Source: Dryobates pubescens (lineage: Eukaryota > Chordata > Aves > Piciformes > Picidae). From it: 64,000 bases of DNA. The position numbers were made by a program, and so were the translations under genes. Every line of letters starts with the position of its first letter. Within the stretch, counting starts at the first letter, position 1. Shown piece by piece: positions 26,701-35,078 of the stretch. The stretch spans positions 15,456,487 to 15,520,486 of the forward strand of contig NC_071632.1 of assembly GCF_014839835.1 (NCBI RefSeq). Reading direction: 5' to 3'. The notes beneath the pieces were generated by a model. The model saw nothing but the letters and a program-made list of their open reading frames with translations, did not search any database and had not been told where the DNA came from.

Positions 26701-29700
26701 ATTCTCAGTCTGATTTACCTAATGATATTATGTTGGTTATTTCTCTCCTACAGCACATCCACAATCATTTAAAATTTAATGCAGTTGATACTTTGTCACG
26801 TTGCAAAAAATCCAAGGGAATGTTTAAAACCAGTCCTCTCTCCCAAGGGTGCAGGAAACTCAAGTAAAAAATACAAAGGAGTTGTTGATTGTGTTTTTGT
26901 TGTTGTTTGTTGTGTCACAGGTGGTGTGTGTAAGCCTGTATTTGAATGCTAAATCTGGGTTAGAGCAGCAGCGCTCCTTTGAAACTCAGAGGTGCAAAGA
27001 GACTTCCTAAATTGAGCTTGGCAGTTCAAAAGACATAAAGGAGGTCTGTCAAAAGCAAACTCCTCATAGCAATGGCTAAAGTAAACTGACAGCTGGATGT
27101 TGAAAACAGCTCTTAATTGGTTCCTACTCTCTGCATGTGTGTGGTAGTATTAAGTGGTTTCCAGTCACTTTGTGCCTTGCTCCCTGCTTTACATTGTTGT
27201 TACTCATTTGCAGAAGGGGACATGATGCTTTTTTGCAGGGTTGTGTTGGCAATTGAATTTATAGTGGCCTGTATAAAATAACACTGGTTTTCCACATCCA
27301 GATGTTTCTTGAAGGCATACCCAGGAGGTACTCAGCCTCGGGCTGTTTAATTTGAAGTTGCAGAGCTGGTGGCAGTAGGTAGCATGTTCTTTTCTCTCTT
27401 GTTATAGCCCTGAATTTACTGCCATGATAATTTCTTCCCCTCTCTTTAGGAATTTGATGCCTGATTTCTCCTAAATGAGAAGGAATGCGTTGTCTTCAGA
27501 CGATTCAGTGGTGTAAAAACCTTTCCATTCTAGTGGCTTTTGCCAAGACATGAAATGCAGGAGCAGTGAATATCTTGCTTGTTGCAGTTCTGAAATACTT
27601 ACCTCTAGATAAACTTGAGGACTTTGGGTTAAGTGAAGGAAAGTGAGTGTTTCTGAAGACATTTGTGTAACACTTAAAGCACAGAAATGTGCTTCTTTTG
27701 GGGCATATTGCTAAGTATAAAATCTAAATAGTCAATGCCACCTTACAGTTTCCAGCTGCAGCAGTCCTGGGAATCAGATGTGAAGATCCTGAAGTACTGA
27801 GAAATTGGTCTTTTAGAACATGTTAAGATAGCGTAAGGAAACCTGATGAACAGCCAGAATCCCTGGTCTTGCTTCATTTACTTCAACATGCCCCTTCATG
27901 TAGCACATAGAATACAAGAGCTGTAGCCAAATCCCTCCAATACTTCTGTGCCATGCTGAAATAGAGATTATAGCCTGGGCCTTGAATCACTTAAAGGCTC
28001 TGCTGCTTGCTAAGGTCCTAAGCTGCAGGATTTAGCTGAAGAAATCTATCACACTGAAAGAATTTATAAAGCTCCTTTGTAAAGCTGCTTACACATGCCA
28101 CTCACCTCTGAGGACAGCTTTAGCTGTGGCATTTCAACAGAGATGGCCCTGCCTGCTGACAGTAAGATTTTGCTGAAAATGGGGAAAAACTCCACAGTTT
28201 TAATGAAGCTAAGGACACATTCATATCATTAGTATGAGAGGGAGTAACATTCTTCTGTGGTTTGCAGCTGCACTCTGCAAGTGCTTCTGATGAAGATGCT
28301 GTAGTACCTGAATGGAAACCGGAAAGAACTATGGTGAAACAAATGGAAGACTTAGTGGATATCTTTAAAACCAGGCTTGAGAGAAATTGCTTAGAATCAT
28401 TGAGGCATGGTTAGGCAGGGAAATGTATGTGGAAGAGCAGGAGGGGATATTTGAAGCCTGTCTGGAGTGAAATGCTGATGTATGAGAAACTTCAGGCTTA
28501 ATGCAGTTCAGTGTTTTGAAAAAGGCAAATCAAAGAAGCATGCTGGGGTTAGCAAAATGAAAATGATCTGAACTTGCTCTGAGAAGAGACTCAAGCCTAG
28601 AAATGAGATGTCCTACTCCTCTGTGAATTAGTTCAGGTACATTTTGAGCTCGTGTGAGCTGACCTTGTGAGGCTGCTCACGTCTGGCTACACGCTGTGTT
28701 GTGTGGTTGCATTGCAGTGTTCACAGGGAGTGGTGATGCCTGTGCGAGAGCTTTCAATTCCAGAAGTGGTGTCCTGCAGAAGATCTTCCGAGGACACAAG
28801 TTCATCATCAACTGCATCCAGGTCAGGAAGGGGTTTCTTTGCTGGGATGTCTTATTTCTAACTAGCTGTTCTGTTACTTTGGTTGGGTGTTGTTCCAGGA
28901 TAAGGCAAAAAGTAACAGACTTGAGTATTTCTTTTGTGATTTCGGACAATAAGGATGTGAACCACAGAGTGAGTCCCCACAGGCAGTCTTGTGTCCATGA
29001 CTGGGGGGTTTTCAGGTTGGGTTAGACAAGCAGCCATAAGAAATGAGACCCTGTGTAAGGGCAGGGAATGGATTCTGACCTCATGAGACCCCTTCCATTA
29101 CAAGACACTGATGAGTGTTTGCAGTGCTCTAGGTGGAAAAGAAGATTCTGCCTTATCCAAGCAGAATAGCCCCCTAAGCCCCAGGCATGGCATTGCTTCA
29201 CAGTACAGGACCTGCTTACCAGCCACATGTGCTACCCCCTATGTAAATGTTTATATAAAATACTGCAGTCAGGATCTGTTTTTTGAAAGGTTTAGAGATG
29301 CCAAAGAAGCTCTGCAGTGCTGTCTGACCCACATCCTGCCAGACAAATGGAATAGTCTCTGCCACTGGCTTTAAAAACGTTTTCAAAGTTAATAAAGTTC
29401 CCCAAAAGTTGCTTGCATATTGTTCAGGCTCAAACGATGCTGGCATTTAAATGTTACAGGGGGAGGCAATAATAGTCCTTGGTGGCAATGCAACACCACC
29501 ATCATGCAAGGAATCCTGAGGGGAAGTTGGATGGATCCTTGGATGTTTTATGTGTTTAAGAATCCACATCTCCCTGAATCAGGATCTTGGTAAAAGCTGC
29601 TTGCAAGAGGAAGATTTTGGTTAAGGACATGAGACACTGTAGGTAATGCTGGCAGTCAAAAGAGGAGGGAAAATTCCTTTTGGAATCAGTCCCATGTGTA

Positions 29701-30941
29701 GAGAGTTGTAAATATAGTTGGTGTTTGTATATTTTTCTGAATTGGCAAGTGGCTGTTCTTAAACTGCAGACTCTCAGGCATTGAGCAGTTGGTTGCACAG
29801 CAGATAATCACCTGGATGGACGTGGGAGGTAACTGATAGAACTCGGGGCATCCCTAAGTATTGGCAAGATCAAAGCCTGGCACCGCTTTTTCCTTTTTAT
29901 TTCATTTCCCACTGTCCCTGGCAAAAAATCCTGGGATTAGAGGACTGAGAAGTGGTGACTTTTAATGTGATCTCAAGTATTCTGCTGAGGGGTGGATGAG
30001 GGGGCTGTGGTTGTGTGGTGCTTGGTGCTGACGTCAGCCAGGCTGCTGGTGGGATGCTTGCTCACAACCCACCTCTGGAGCCTGCAAGTGCCTGTGGTGG
30101 ACAGACTGACGCAGAAGGGGAAGATGAGATCAAGGCCCAGGACTGGTTTCTAGGATGGGGTGAGGACAATTTGAAACATGACAACAGCAGCACATGCAAA
30201 TGAGTTTCATTAAAGAAATGAAACTACAGGGGGTGGGGAAGAAGATTAAATTACTGCAGGTTTGGAACAATTAATTTTGGAAGGGGAATTGTATCTATAA
30301 TTTACTGCAATGGGAGAAAGGAAGAGAAGCAAAGCATTCCCAAACCCTTCACTGCCGACTGATGATGATTTTGGTGCCTCCTTAAGCTTCCTCTTCAAAA
30401 CCAGCAGTCTGAAACTAGCACAGAAATTCCCAGCTACGGCCTACTCTGCCATTGAGTTTAGTTCCCCATTGATTTTCCAGTGGGTTTAGGTTATAAATAA
30501 CTCTTGCTGTTTATATTTTATGGCTCTGTGAAGTGGCTCAGAAATGAGGCCTGACTTGGTAACATCTCATCCCACTTCAGCAACTTCTGTGATAATTTAT
30601 ACTGGCTCTTGCAATGAGCTGTCAGGCCCTAAGTGCCGAGATCAAGCTGTGTTTGTTCTGCTTTGTGACAGTTGGATTGTGCTGATACCAAGCTGTACCA
30701 TTTGGTGACTATGTTGTTCCAGATCCACAATGAGCTGCTCTACACAGCCTCCCATGACGGCACACTGAGGATCTGGGACATCCGGGGAATATGCAAGAGA
30801 AATAAGCGGCGCCTGAAGAAGGAGAGGTCTGCCCAGGGCAGGGGCTCTCAGAAGGGAAGTCTCTCTCATCTCTTCAACAACAAAGTTGGCTGTATGGTAC
30901 AGCAAGAAAATGGGGAACACGAGGCTGTTGAGCTAATGTGA
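14439..30941 (+). CDS. WDR86: WDR86, WD repeat-containing protein 86 (six coding exons, 398 aa)
   Basis: Coding exons are 14588-14750, 17513-17654, 19160-19592, 25791-25926, 28718-28821 and 30723-30941. The junctions are GT-AG and the phases match, giving 399 codons including the stop. The protein aligns along its length with what I recall of human WDR86 (376 aa). Eight WD-type units are visible, with their leading His at about residues 15, 56, 96, 136, 196, 238, 278 and 318, each followed by G-S-x-D and W motifs. This is a beta-propeller scaffold with no catalytic motif, and its partners are not established. Residues 1-6 (MGNSGS) fit an N-myristoylation signal. Residues 153-163 are an acidic run, and residues 351-361 a basic cluster before a conserved LF-NKVGC tail. 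The start is chosen for its good context (A at -3, G at +4) and its match to the human N-terminus. The gene converges on NUB1. Confidence 0.93.
14502..14549 (+). promoter_or_regulatory. upstream ORF in WDR86 leader (15 codons)
   Basis: An ATG with G at -3 and G at +4 opens a 15-codon frame that closes with TGA 38 bases before the main start. It is out of frame with WDR86. A second upstream ATG at 14,521 opens a frame that runs to 14,688 and so overlaps the WDR86 start. Both lie within the inferred leader exon and would be expected to lower initiation at 14,588. Confidence 0.5.
15670..15713. repeat. short tandem duplication, 21-bp unit, two copies
   Basis: The unit CTGATAGTGTTTGGGGTAAA occurs twice with a period of 23 bases and no mismatch in the shared part. 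It lies inside an intron and probably arose by replication slippage. Confidence 0.8.
16570..16665 (+). repeat. possible ancient MIR-like SINE fragment
   Basis: The stretch with CTGGGACTTGAATCCTAAGG preceded by a GGTxACA...TAGGT segment recalls the core-to-tail part of MIR-type amniote SINEs (CTGGGATTTGAACCCAGGTC). It is diverged and I cannot fix its ends or family without a repeat library. Confidence 0.35.
17513..17654 (+). CDS. WDR86: WDR86 coding exon 2
   Basis: Acceptor TTATTCCTAG ends at 17,512. The exon encodes residues 55-101 plus two bases of codon 102, covering the second WD unit (CSADHTIRKWDV) and the opening of the third (GHTSIVN). The donor is ACAG|GTTGGT, weaker than the others but fixed by frame and homology. 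Confidence 0.92.
17655..19159 (+). other. WDR86 intron between coding exons 2 and 3
   Basis: No gene is seen. Around 17,835-17,895 the segment GGGGAATTGAATCCAGGGC recalls the same worn SINE class as at 16.6 kb, on the same strand. The rest is unremarkable. Confidence 0.65.
19160..19592 (+). CDS. WDR86: WDR86 coding exon 3 (three WD units, acidic loop)
   Basis: Acceptor TTTCTTGCAG ends at 19,159. The exon encodes the end of codon 102 and residues 103-246, the largest coding exon, spanning WD units 3 to 5 and the start of unit 6. A GAG/GAA-rich stretch at about 19,310-19,345 gives an acidic run inside the unit-4 loop; human WDR86 has a different, Ala/Pro-rich loop there as I recall. The donor GAG|GTAAGA leaves phase 0. 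Confidence 0.95.
19593..25790 (+). other. large WDR86 intron (6.2 kb)
   Basis: It contains a run of 13 G at 19,988-20,000 followed by a purine-rich stretch to about 20,240. Several open frames of 80-130 codons near 21.9-22.4 kb overlap on both strands and have no splice support or recognisable domain. No clear interspersed repeat is seen. Confidence 0.65.
19988..20000. repeat. G13 homopolymer
   Basis: Thirteen consecutive G on the + strand within a WDR86 intron, followed by a strongly purine-biased segment (about 20,080-20,240). It is a candidate G-quadruplex or length-variable site in the pre-mRNA. Confidence 0.85.
25791..25926 (+). CDS. WDR86: WDR86 coding exon 4
   Basis: Acceptor CTTCCCCTCAG ends at 25,790. 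The exon encodes residues 247-291 with the hallmark YSGSADRTVKCW and the start of unit 7. The donor T|GTAAG leaves phase 1. Confidence 0.95.
25927..28717 (+). other. WDR86 intron between coding exons 4 and 5
   Basis: No coding segment is supported. The piece at about 26,519-26,570 (AAGAGTTTGCAGTCTGAATA) recalls a widespread ancient amniote repeat that carries an AGAGCTTACAATCTAA-type motif; this is a weak call. Confidence 0.6.
28718..28821 (+). CDS. WDR86: WDR86 coding exon 5
   Basis: Acceptor TGCATTGCAG ends at 28,717. The exon completes Leu292 and encodes residues 293-326 (FTGSGDACARAF, then FRGHKFIINCIQ), nearly identical to the human segment as I recall it. The donor CCAG|GTCAGG leaves phase 0. 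Confidence 0.95.
28822..30722 (+). other. last WDR86 intron
   Basis: AT-rich intronic sequence. I see no exon, RNA gene or clear repeat in it. The acceptor at its end (TTGTTCCAG) is fixed by homology of the terminal exon. Confidence 0.65.
30723..30941 (+). CDS. WDR86: WDR86 terminal coding exon
   Basis: Acceptor TTGTTCCAG ends at 30,722. The exon encodes residues 327-398 and the TGA stop: last WD unit (YTASHDGTLRIWDIRG), a basic linker (KRNKRRLKKER) and a tail with LSHLFNNKVGC. The human tail shares the LF-NKVGC part but has a Pro-rich linker as I recall. Confidence 0.95.
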   Translation: MHNELLYTASHDGTLRIWDIRGICKRNKRRLKKERSAQGRGSQKGSLSHLFNNKVGCMVQQENGEHEAVELM

Positions 30942-32275
30942 CTGCCCAGGAGAGACCTTCCACTCATGACCAAAGCTGAACCTTTTGTTTTCTGCACCAC
31001 TGTGTCCATGTCAATGAGAACTTGGAAAGAGGTGGGAAATGGCTTTGCTTGAGCCTCTTTTTCAGGAGCCAGGAGTCTCTGTGACTGTCAGATGGACTCA
31101 AGACAGGTCTTGTTTGCTGCAGCTGAGTCTCAGCTGAGTAGCACTGGGGTCAGGAGGGACTGCAGTGTGGTTCAGGTAACTTAACCTCTGTGTGTATTTT
31201 AGCAAACTTCACTTCAAACTCCTCGTTTTCAATTCCCAGCGGCATGGAGGTGTTGCAGACTTCTGCTGTCTGCTAACTAATGAGAAACGTTTTTCTCCTG
31301 CTCCTGTTGCCCACTCATGGGCCCCGCTTCAGCCAAATGTAGAAATGAAAGTGGCCCTGGGAAAAAACCTGCAAATTCCATTTTCACAGCTGACCTTTGG
31401 GTCAGGTTTTTGCTGATCTGACCAACTAATGTAGGATGGTATGGCTCAGCAGGAGTTTAAAGCAAACTGCCTTCTCTTTGGGACATTGGGAGTAGTAAGC
31501 AGAAATGTCATTGTTTGTGTTCTTTTCTTAATTTAACAAAATCTGAAGAGCTAAAGCTCAAGACCTTTTTGTACCAAGGTCAGCTGCTTGCAGAGGCACA
31601 GCAATTTTCCTCCTCCCAGCACCCTAGTGGGTTTTTACCTTTTACAGCGTCACACCTGAACAAAGGCGGCATCAGTGGCCTCACAGGTGTTCCCTGCTGC
31701 TGGGGGTGTGCATCCAGCTGTCCATTTACCCCTGGGCACAGGTGGGAAGCTCCTGACAGGCTCCTCTGGGGGTCCTGGACTCAGCACAGTAGGGGTCAGC
31801 AGCTGTTCACTAGTCACCAGATGACCACTATCTTTGTGGGCAGCCTGGCCCACTGCTTGACTGTCCTTGTGAGGGAAATGTTTTCCCTATATCCACTGGG
31901 AATGTCAAACTGTTTTTCAGAGAAGAGGACAGCAAAAGAAGACATTTTGGGGTGCTGTTTGTTTCCTTTCCTCCCTTTGAGCCTATGTCAGGCCTTAAGT
32001 TGCTAGGCTGTTAATAGCATCAGCTGATCAAACTCAAGAGAAGTTCTTCCCATCTTTTTCCAGGTTCACCCCTCTCTGATAACCACTGAGCCATGACTTA
32101 ACAAGGGTTCTTGTATTTTTCTATTTGCAGATAACTCTTTGTAGAACCAGTACAAAAATATCTAACCACATGTTTTTATTTTTATGGCTTTATTTATTCT
32201 GTACTACAGCAAGATAAAAATGCTGTGATCTTTTTTCAGAATGGACTAATAAACATGTGGCCTCTACAGACAACT
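30942..32275 (+). other. WDR86: WDR86 3'UTR
   Basis: The sequence after the TGA has no further splice-supported coding content. An AATAAA at 32,248-32,253 followed by GT/T-rich DNA (TTGCTGTCTAGTTCTTTTTTC) makes cleavage near 32,270-32,280 likely, giving a 3'UTR of about 1.3 kb. Open frames inside (for example 31,515-32,006) look fortuitous. Confidence 0.7.
32248..32253 (+). terminator. WDR86: poly(A) signal AATAAA of WDR86
   Basis: Canonical hexamer on the + strand, 1.3 kb after the stop codon, with a T/GT-rich downstream element within about 40 bases. It is the first convincing hexamer plus downstream-element pair after the stop. Confidence 0.7.
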
Positions 32276-32279
32276 TGCT

Positions 32280-34419
32280 GTCTAGTTCTTTTTTCTCAGA
32301 GGGGATTTGGCTGGCTGTAGAGGCACAGCAGTTAGGAATGGATGGACCAGGGGGAAAAAACCAAAAGCCACCTCAAACATACACTTTGTGAAACATTTCC
32401 TGCCTTCCTCTCATTGTTGGGGCTAGAGTCAGGTATGCCATGAAGCTGTCCTGCCTCTCACCAGGCACCAGCCTGCCACAGTTTCCTTACTCAGGGGAAG
32501 ATGTGAACAGCCACAAACCAAAGACGACCCTTAAGGGAAAGCATGGATGACAAAGAGCCACATGCACTGCCTCGGAGCTCACCATGGTGACGCCACAGCC
32601 CTCTGCTCTGAACCTGTAACACTGTCATTGGGCCAGGCCTGTCACTGCTGCTGCATGTCCTGCATGCCTCTTCTGAGAGCAGCTTGGGTAGCTCTTACCT
32701 GGCAGGTTTCCATATCCAGTAGGAAAAAGCAATGTGGGAGGTCAGCTGCAGAGTGTAGGTTTCATTCCTGTAAACCTTGGGCTCTGCTCCTCATAGCTCA
32801 GTAGTGGCCCTGCGAGAAGTGTTTATGAGATGGTGGCTCATGGTTGCTGAGGTGATGGCTTGCTATGCAGCTAGTGTTTCTGTTTTGCTTATGAGGTCAA
32901 TGCTAAAGCAGGAGGCCTTTAGCAGAGATGGGTAGAGTTGCACAGATGGTCTGGGTTCTACTTTAAAACTTTGTGCACAGTATGTTAGACACAGAAGCTT
33001 AACTGGCCATACAGCAGCTGCACATGGAATTAGCAAATAGATTTAATAGACATAGAGCTTGTAAAGAGTGGAATTAATGAGTCATTACACTTCTGCCAGT
33101 TGCTAAACATATCACAGTGTCTTCAAATGCATGGTCAAAATTAACTTAAAGCTTTTAGCCAATGCTTCCTGCCCTGCTGATTAAAACTGCAGGCACAGTT
33201 AGTGGGGGGGCAGCTGGCAGAATTACATCATTGAGGAATGGCTTCCCTGACAAGCACTGTGTGTTATGCTAATTTTAAATTCCCCAAGGACAAACCCTCA
33301 CTTCTTAAGTTGTCACAGCCAGTCTGCCAGCAAGCCACTTCAAAGAGGAGAAATACTGCCTGTACAGCCCAGTGCTGCCTTCAGGCTAGCATAAGGTAAT
33401 GTCAAAATGCCAGTAAGTTTGGGAACCCCTTTGGCTAAAGGGAGGAATAAATTAGTGCTTTCCTTACCTACTTCTTGCTAAAATGACATCCATCAATTTG
33501 AAATAATTTTGTACATTCTGGTTAACTCTGCCTTTTATCCAGTTGTTCCTCAGTGCCTGCTTACAGAGACAGGATATAATGGTCATAGCACTGCTTTGTA
33601 CCTCAGCAGCTCACATTACTGGCTTTAGAAACACTTCAAACCTTCTGCAAGGCGGTACAAAACTCCTCACTACAGAGCACTTGTCTGATACAGAAATATG
33701 AAATACAAATAGTTCCTTAATGGTGTAATCACTCCCTGCTTTTTGCTCTCCTTGGCCAAAGCAGCCAGGAATAAAAACCCCTACTGAAGCCCATTAAGTG
33801 CATCTGCTGGAACTGAGCAGTCATTTTCCAGGCCAAAGCTCCACTTCCTCCAGTATCAAGTTTGCCTTAACAAAAGTTCAAGCCCTCATTTCCCCACTGT
33901 CACCAGAGGGAAAGTTCATTTTTCAGTTGCGGCCGTCGGGCCTCGCTCCCTGCCAGTGCCCCTGTTCCCACCAGCTCCGGCCTGCAGCAGACGGGGCAGC
34001 AGCTCCCTCTGCCGCTAGAACGGAGCTACGGAAAGCAAAGACTCCGCGCCTTTAAGAAAAGCTGCCGAGCAGGGAACTTCTGTTCCCAGTGGAGACAAGG
34101 GTGCTTACACAGCAGAAAACAGGATGTTATGAGGCACACGCCAAGTACTTCTGAGGAATGCACAGGCTGGTTACAACTACTGAGGCAGTCCCACGCCAAA
34201 GTTTGTCCAACAGCTGTTTAAAGGAAATCATCTAGTCCCCGTAACATCCAGCAATCCACACACCTGTAAGAGGTCAAGAGGAGCTGCTTGGGGAAACTGG
34301 TTATTTGGTTGTAAGGGAAATACCACTACACAGGTCGTGGGGGCTGACAGGACAGGGCCCTGCTGGGTAGTTCCTACTGGTTTTCAAACCCAAAGCACAG
34401 AAGACTCTGCACAGTTACC
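32280..34419. other. convergent intergenic region between WDR86 and NUB1
   Basis: About 2.1 kb between the inferred 3' ends of two tail-to-tail genes. It is mostly AT-rich with no coding segment I can support. The exception is a small CpG-dense patch at about 33,920-34,065, described separately. Confidence 0.6.
33920..34065. promoter_or_regulatory. small isolated CpG-rich patch
   Basis: Roughly 145 bases contain about a dozen CpGs (GCGGCCGTCGG, CCGCTAGAACGG, CTCCGCGCC and others) inside otherwise CpG-poor DNA between two gene 3' ends. It could be an orphan CpG island, a transcription start for a non-coding + strand RNA that would run antisense to the NUB1 3'UTR, or the remnant of a GC-rich exon. 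No initiator or TATA element is clear. Confidence 0.4.
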
Positions 34420-34425
34420 TTTAAT
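34420..34425 (-). terminator. NUB1: candidate NUB1 poly(A) signal (ATTAAA)
   Basis: On the - strand the variant hexamer ATTAAA lies about 490 bases after the NUB1 stop. I found no canonical AATAAA on this strand in the first 1.5 kb after the stop, so this common variant is the best candidate, but TATAAA variants lie closer (about 34,766 and 34,854). Confidence 0.35.
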
Positions 34426-34914
34426 GGCTGTGTAAGGCCTGCAGGGAGTGACAAGCAGAACACAGGACAAACCCATGCACAGTAGATACAGGATGTCTCT
34501 CAGAAATCTTTCAGAAGAAAAAAAGAACAGTTGGGCAGCTGATACCTGTGCAAGCTCATGAGCTAGGCTTTACAAACTCACCTTTTCTTTAAAGCTGGTA
34601 TTTTCCAATGGTATAGAAATGCTTCTTCACTTGAGTACTAAGTGAGTTAACTTATTTCACAATAAAAATATAGTTTAGTTCTATTAAATTTTCTTCTGAA
34701 AATAAATGTTTCTATTTTTCTGCTCTGACAATAAATTACAATGTATCACAAATGTAGGCTTTAAGCAGATTTATAAATAAGCAGGAATTAAGTGTGCCAT
34801 CCCTAGTTTAACTGAATTCAAGGCATTTAGTAAGAGATAAGCTGAAGGTGCATTTATAATCCAGACTCATTTTCTCAAGGTAAATACATGTAACTGAAGT
34901 AGATGTAATGGGAT
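34426..34914 (-). other. NUB1: NUB1 3'UTR (end uncertain)
   Basis: AT-rich sequence following the TAA stop at 34,915-34,917. Its length depends on which poly(A) signal is used. Confidence 0.5.
34661..34735 (+). terminator. cluster of three + strand AATAAA hexamers
   Basis: AATAAA occurs on the + strand at 34,661, 34,701 and 34,730, only 75 bases in all and about 600 bases after the isolated CpG patch. They lie antisense to the NUB1 3'UTR. AT-rich DNA yields such hexamers by chance, so function is only suggested by the spacing. Confidence 0.35.
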
Positions 34915-35078
34915 TTAATGCTGTGGTACTTGTATATAGGATAAGTACTCCTGAATGATCTGTTCTTCTTCCTCCAGTGTTAAATCCAGATAATCCTCTT
35001 CATGTTCAGGAATATCCTCTATGATTTCATTGACTGCATCAGTCTCCATGTCTTCATCTGTTGGTGAACTTGAAGAGC
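34915..35078 (-). CDS. NUB1: NUB1 terminal coding exon (residues 557-610)
   Basis: Acceptor TTTGTTGGAAG. It encodes [20 protein letters not shown] and [15 protein letters not shown] ending at TAA, almost the human acidic C-terminus. Confidence 0.95.

Noticed and set aside
31515-32006. 163-codon open frame in the WDR86 3'UTR
   Set aside because: It begins after the WDR86 stop within the same exon and shows no conserved motif; a 3'UTR reading is simpler.
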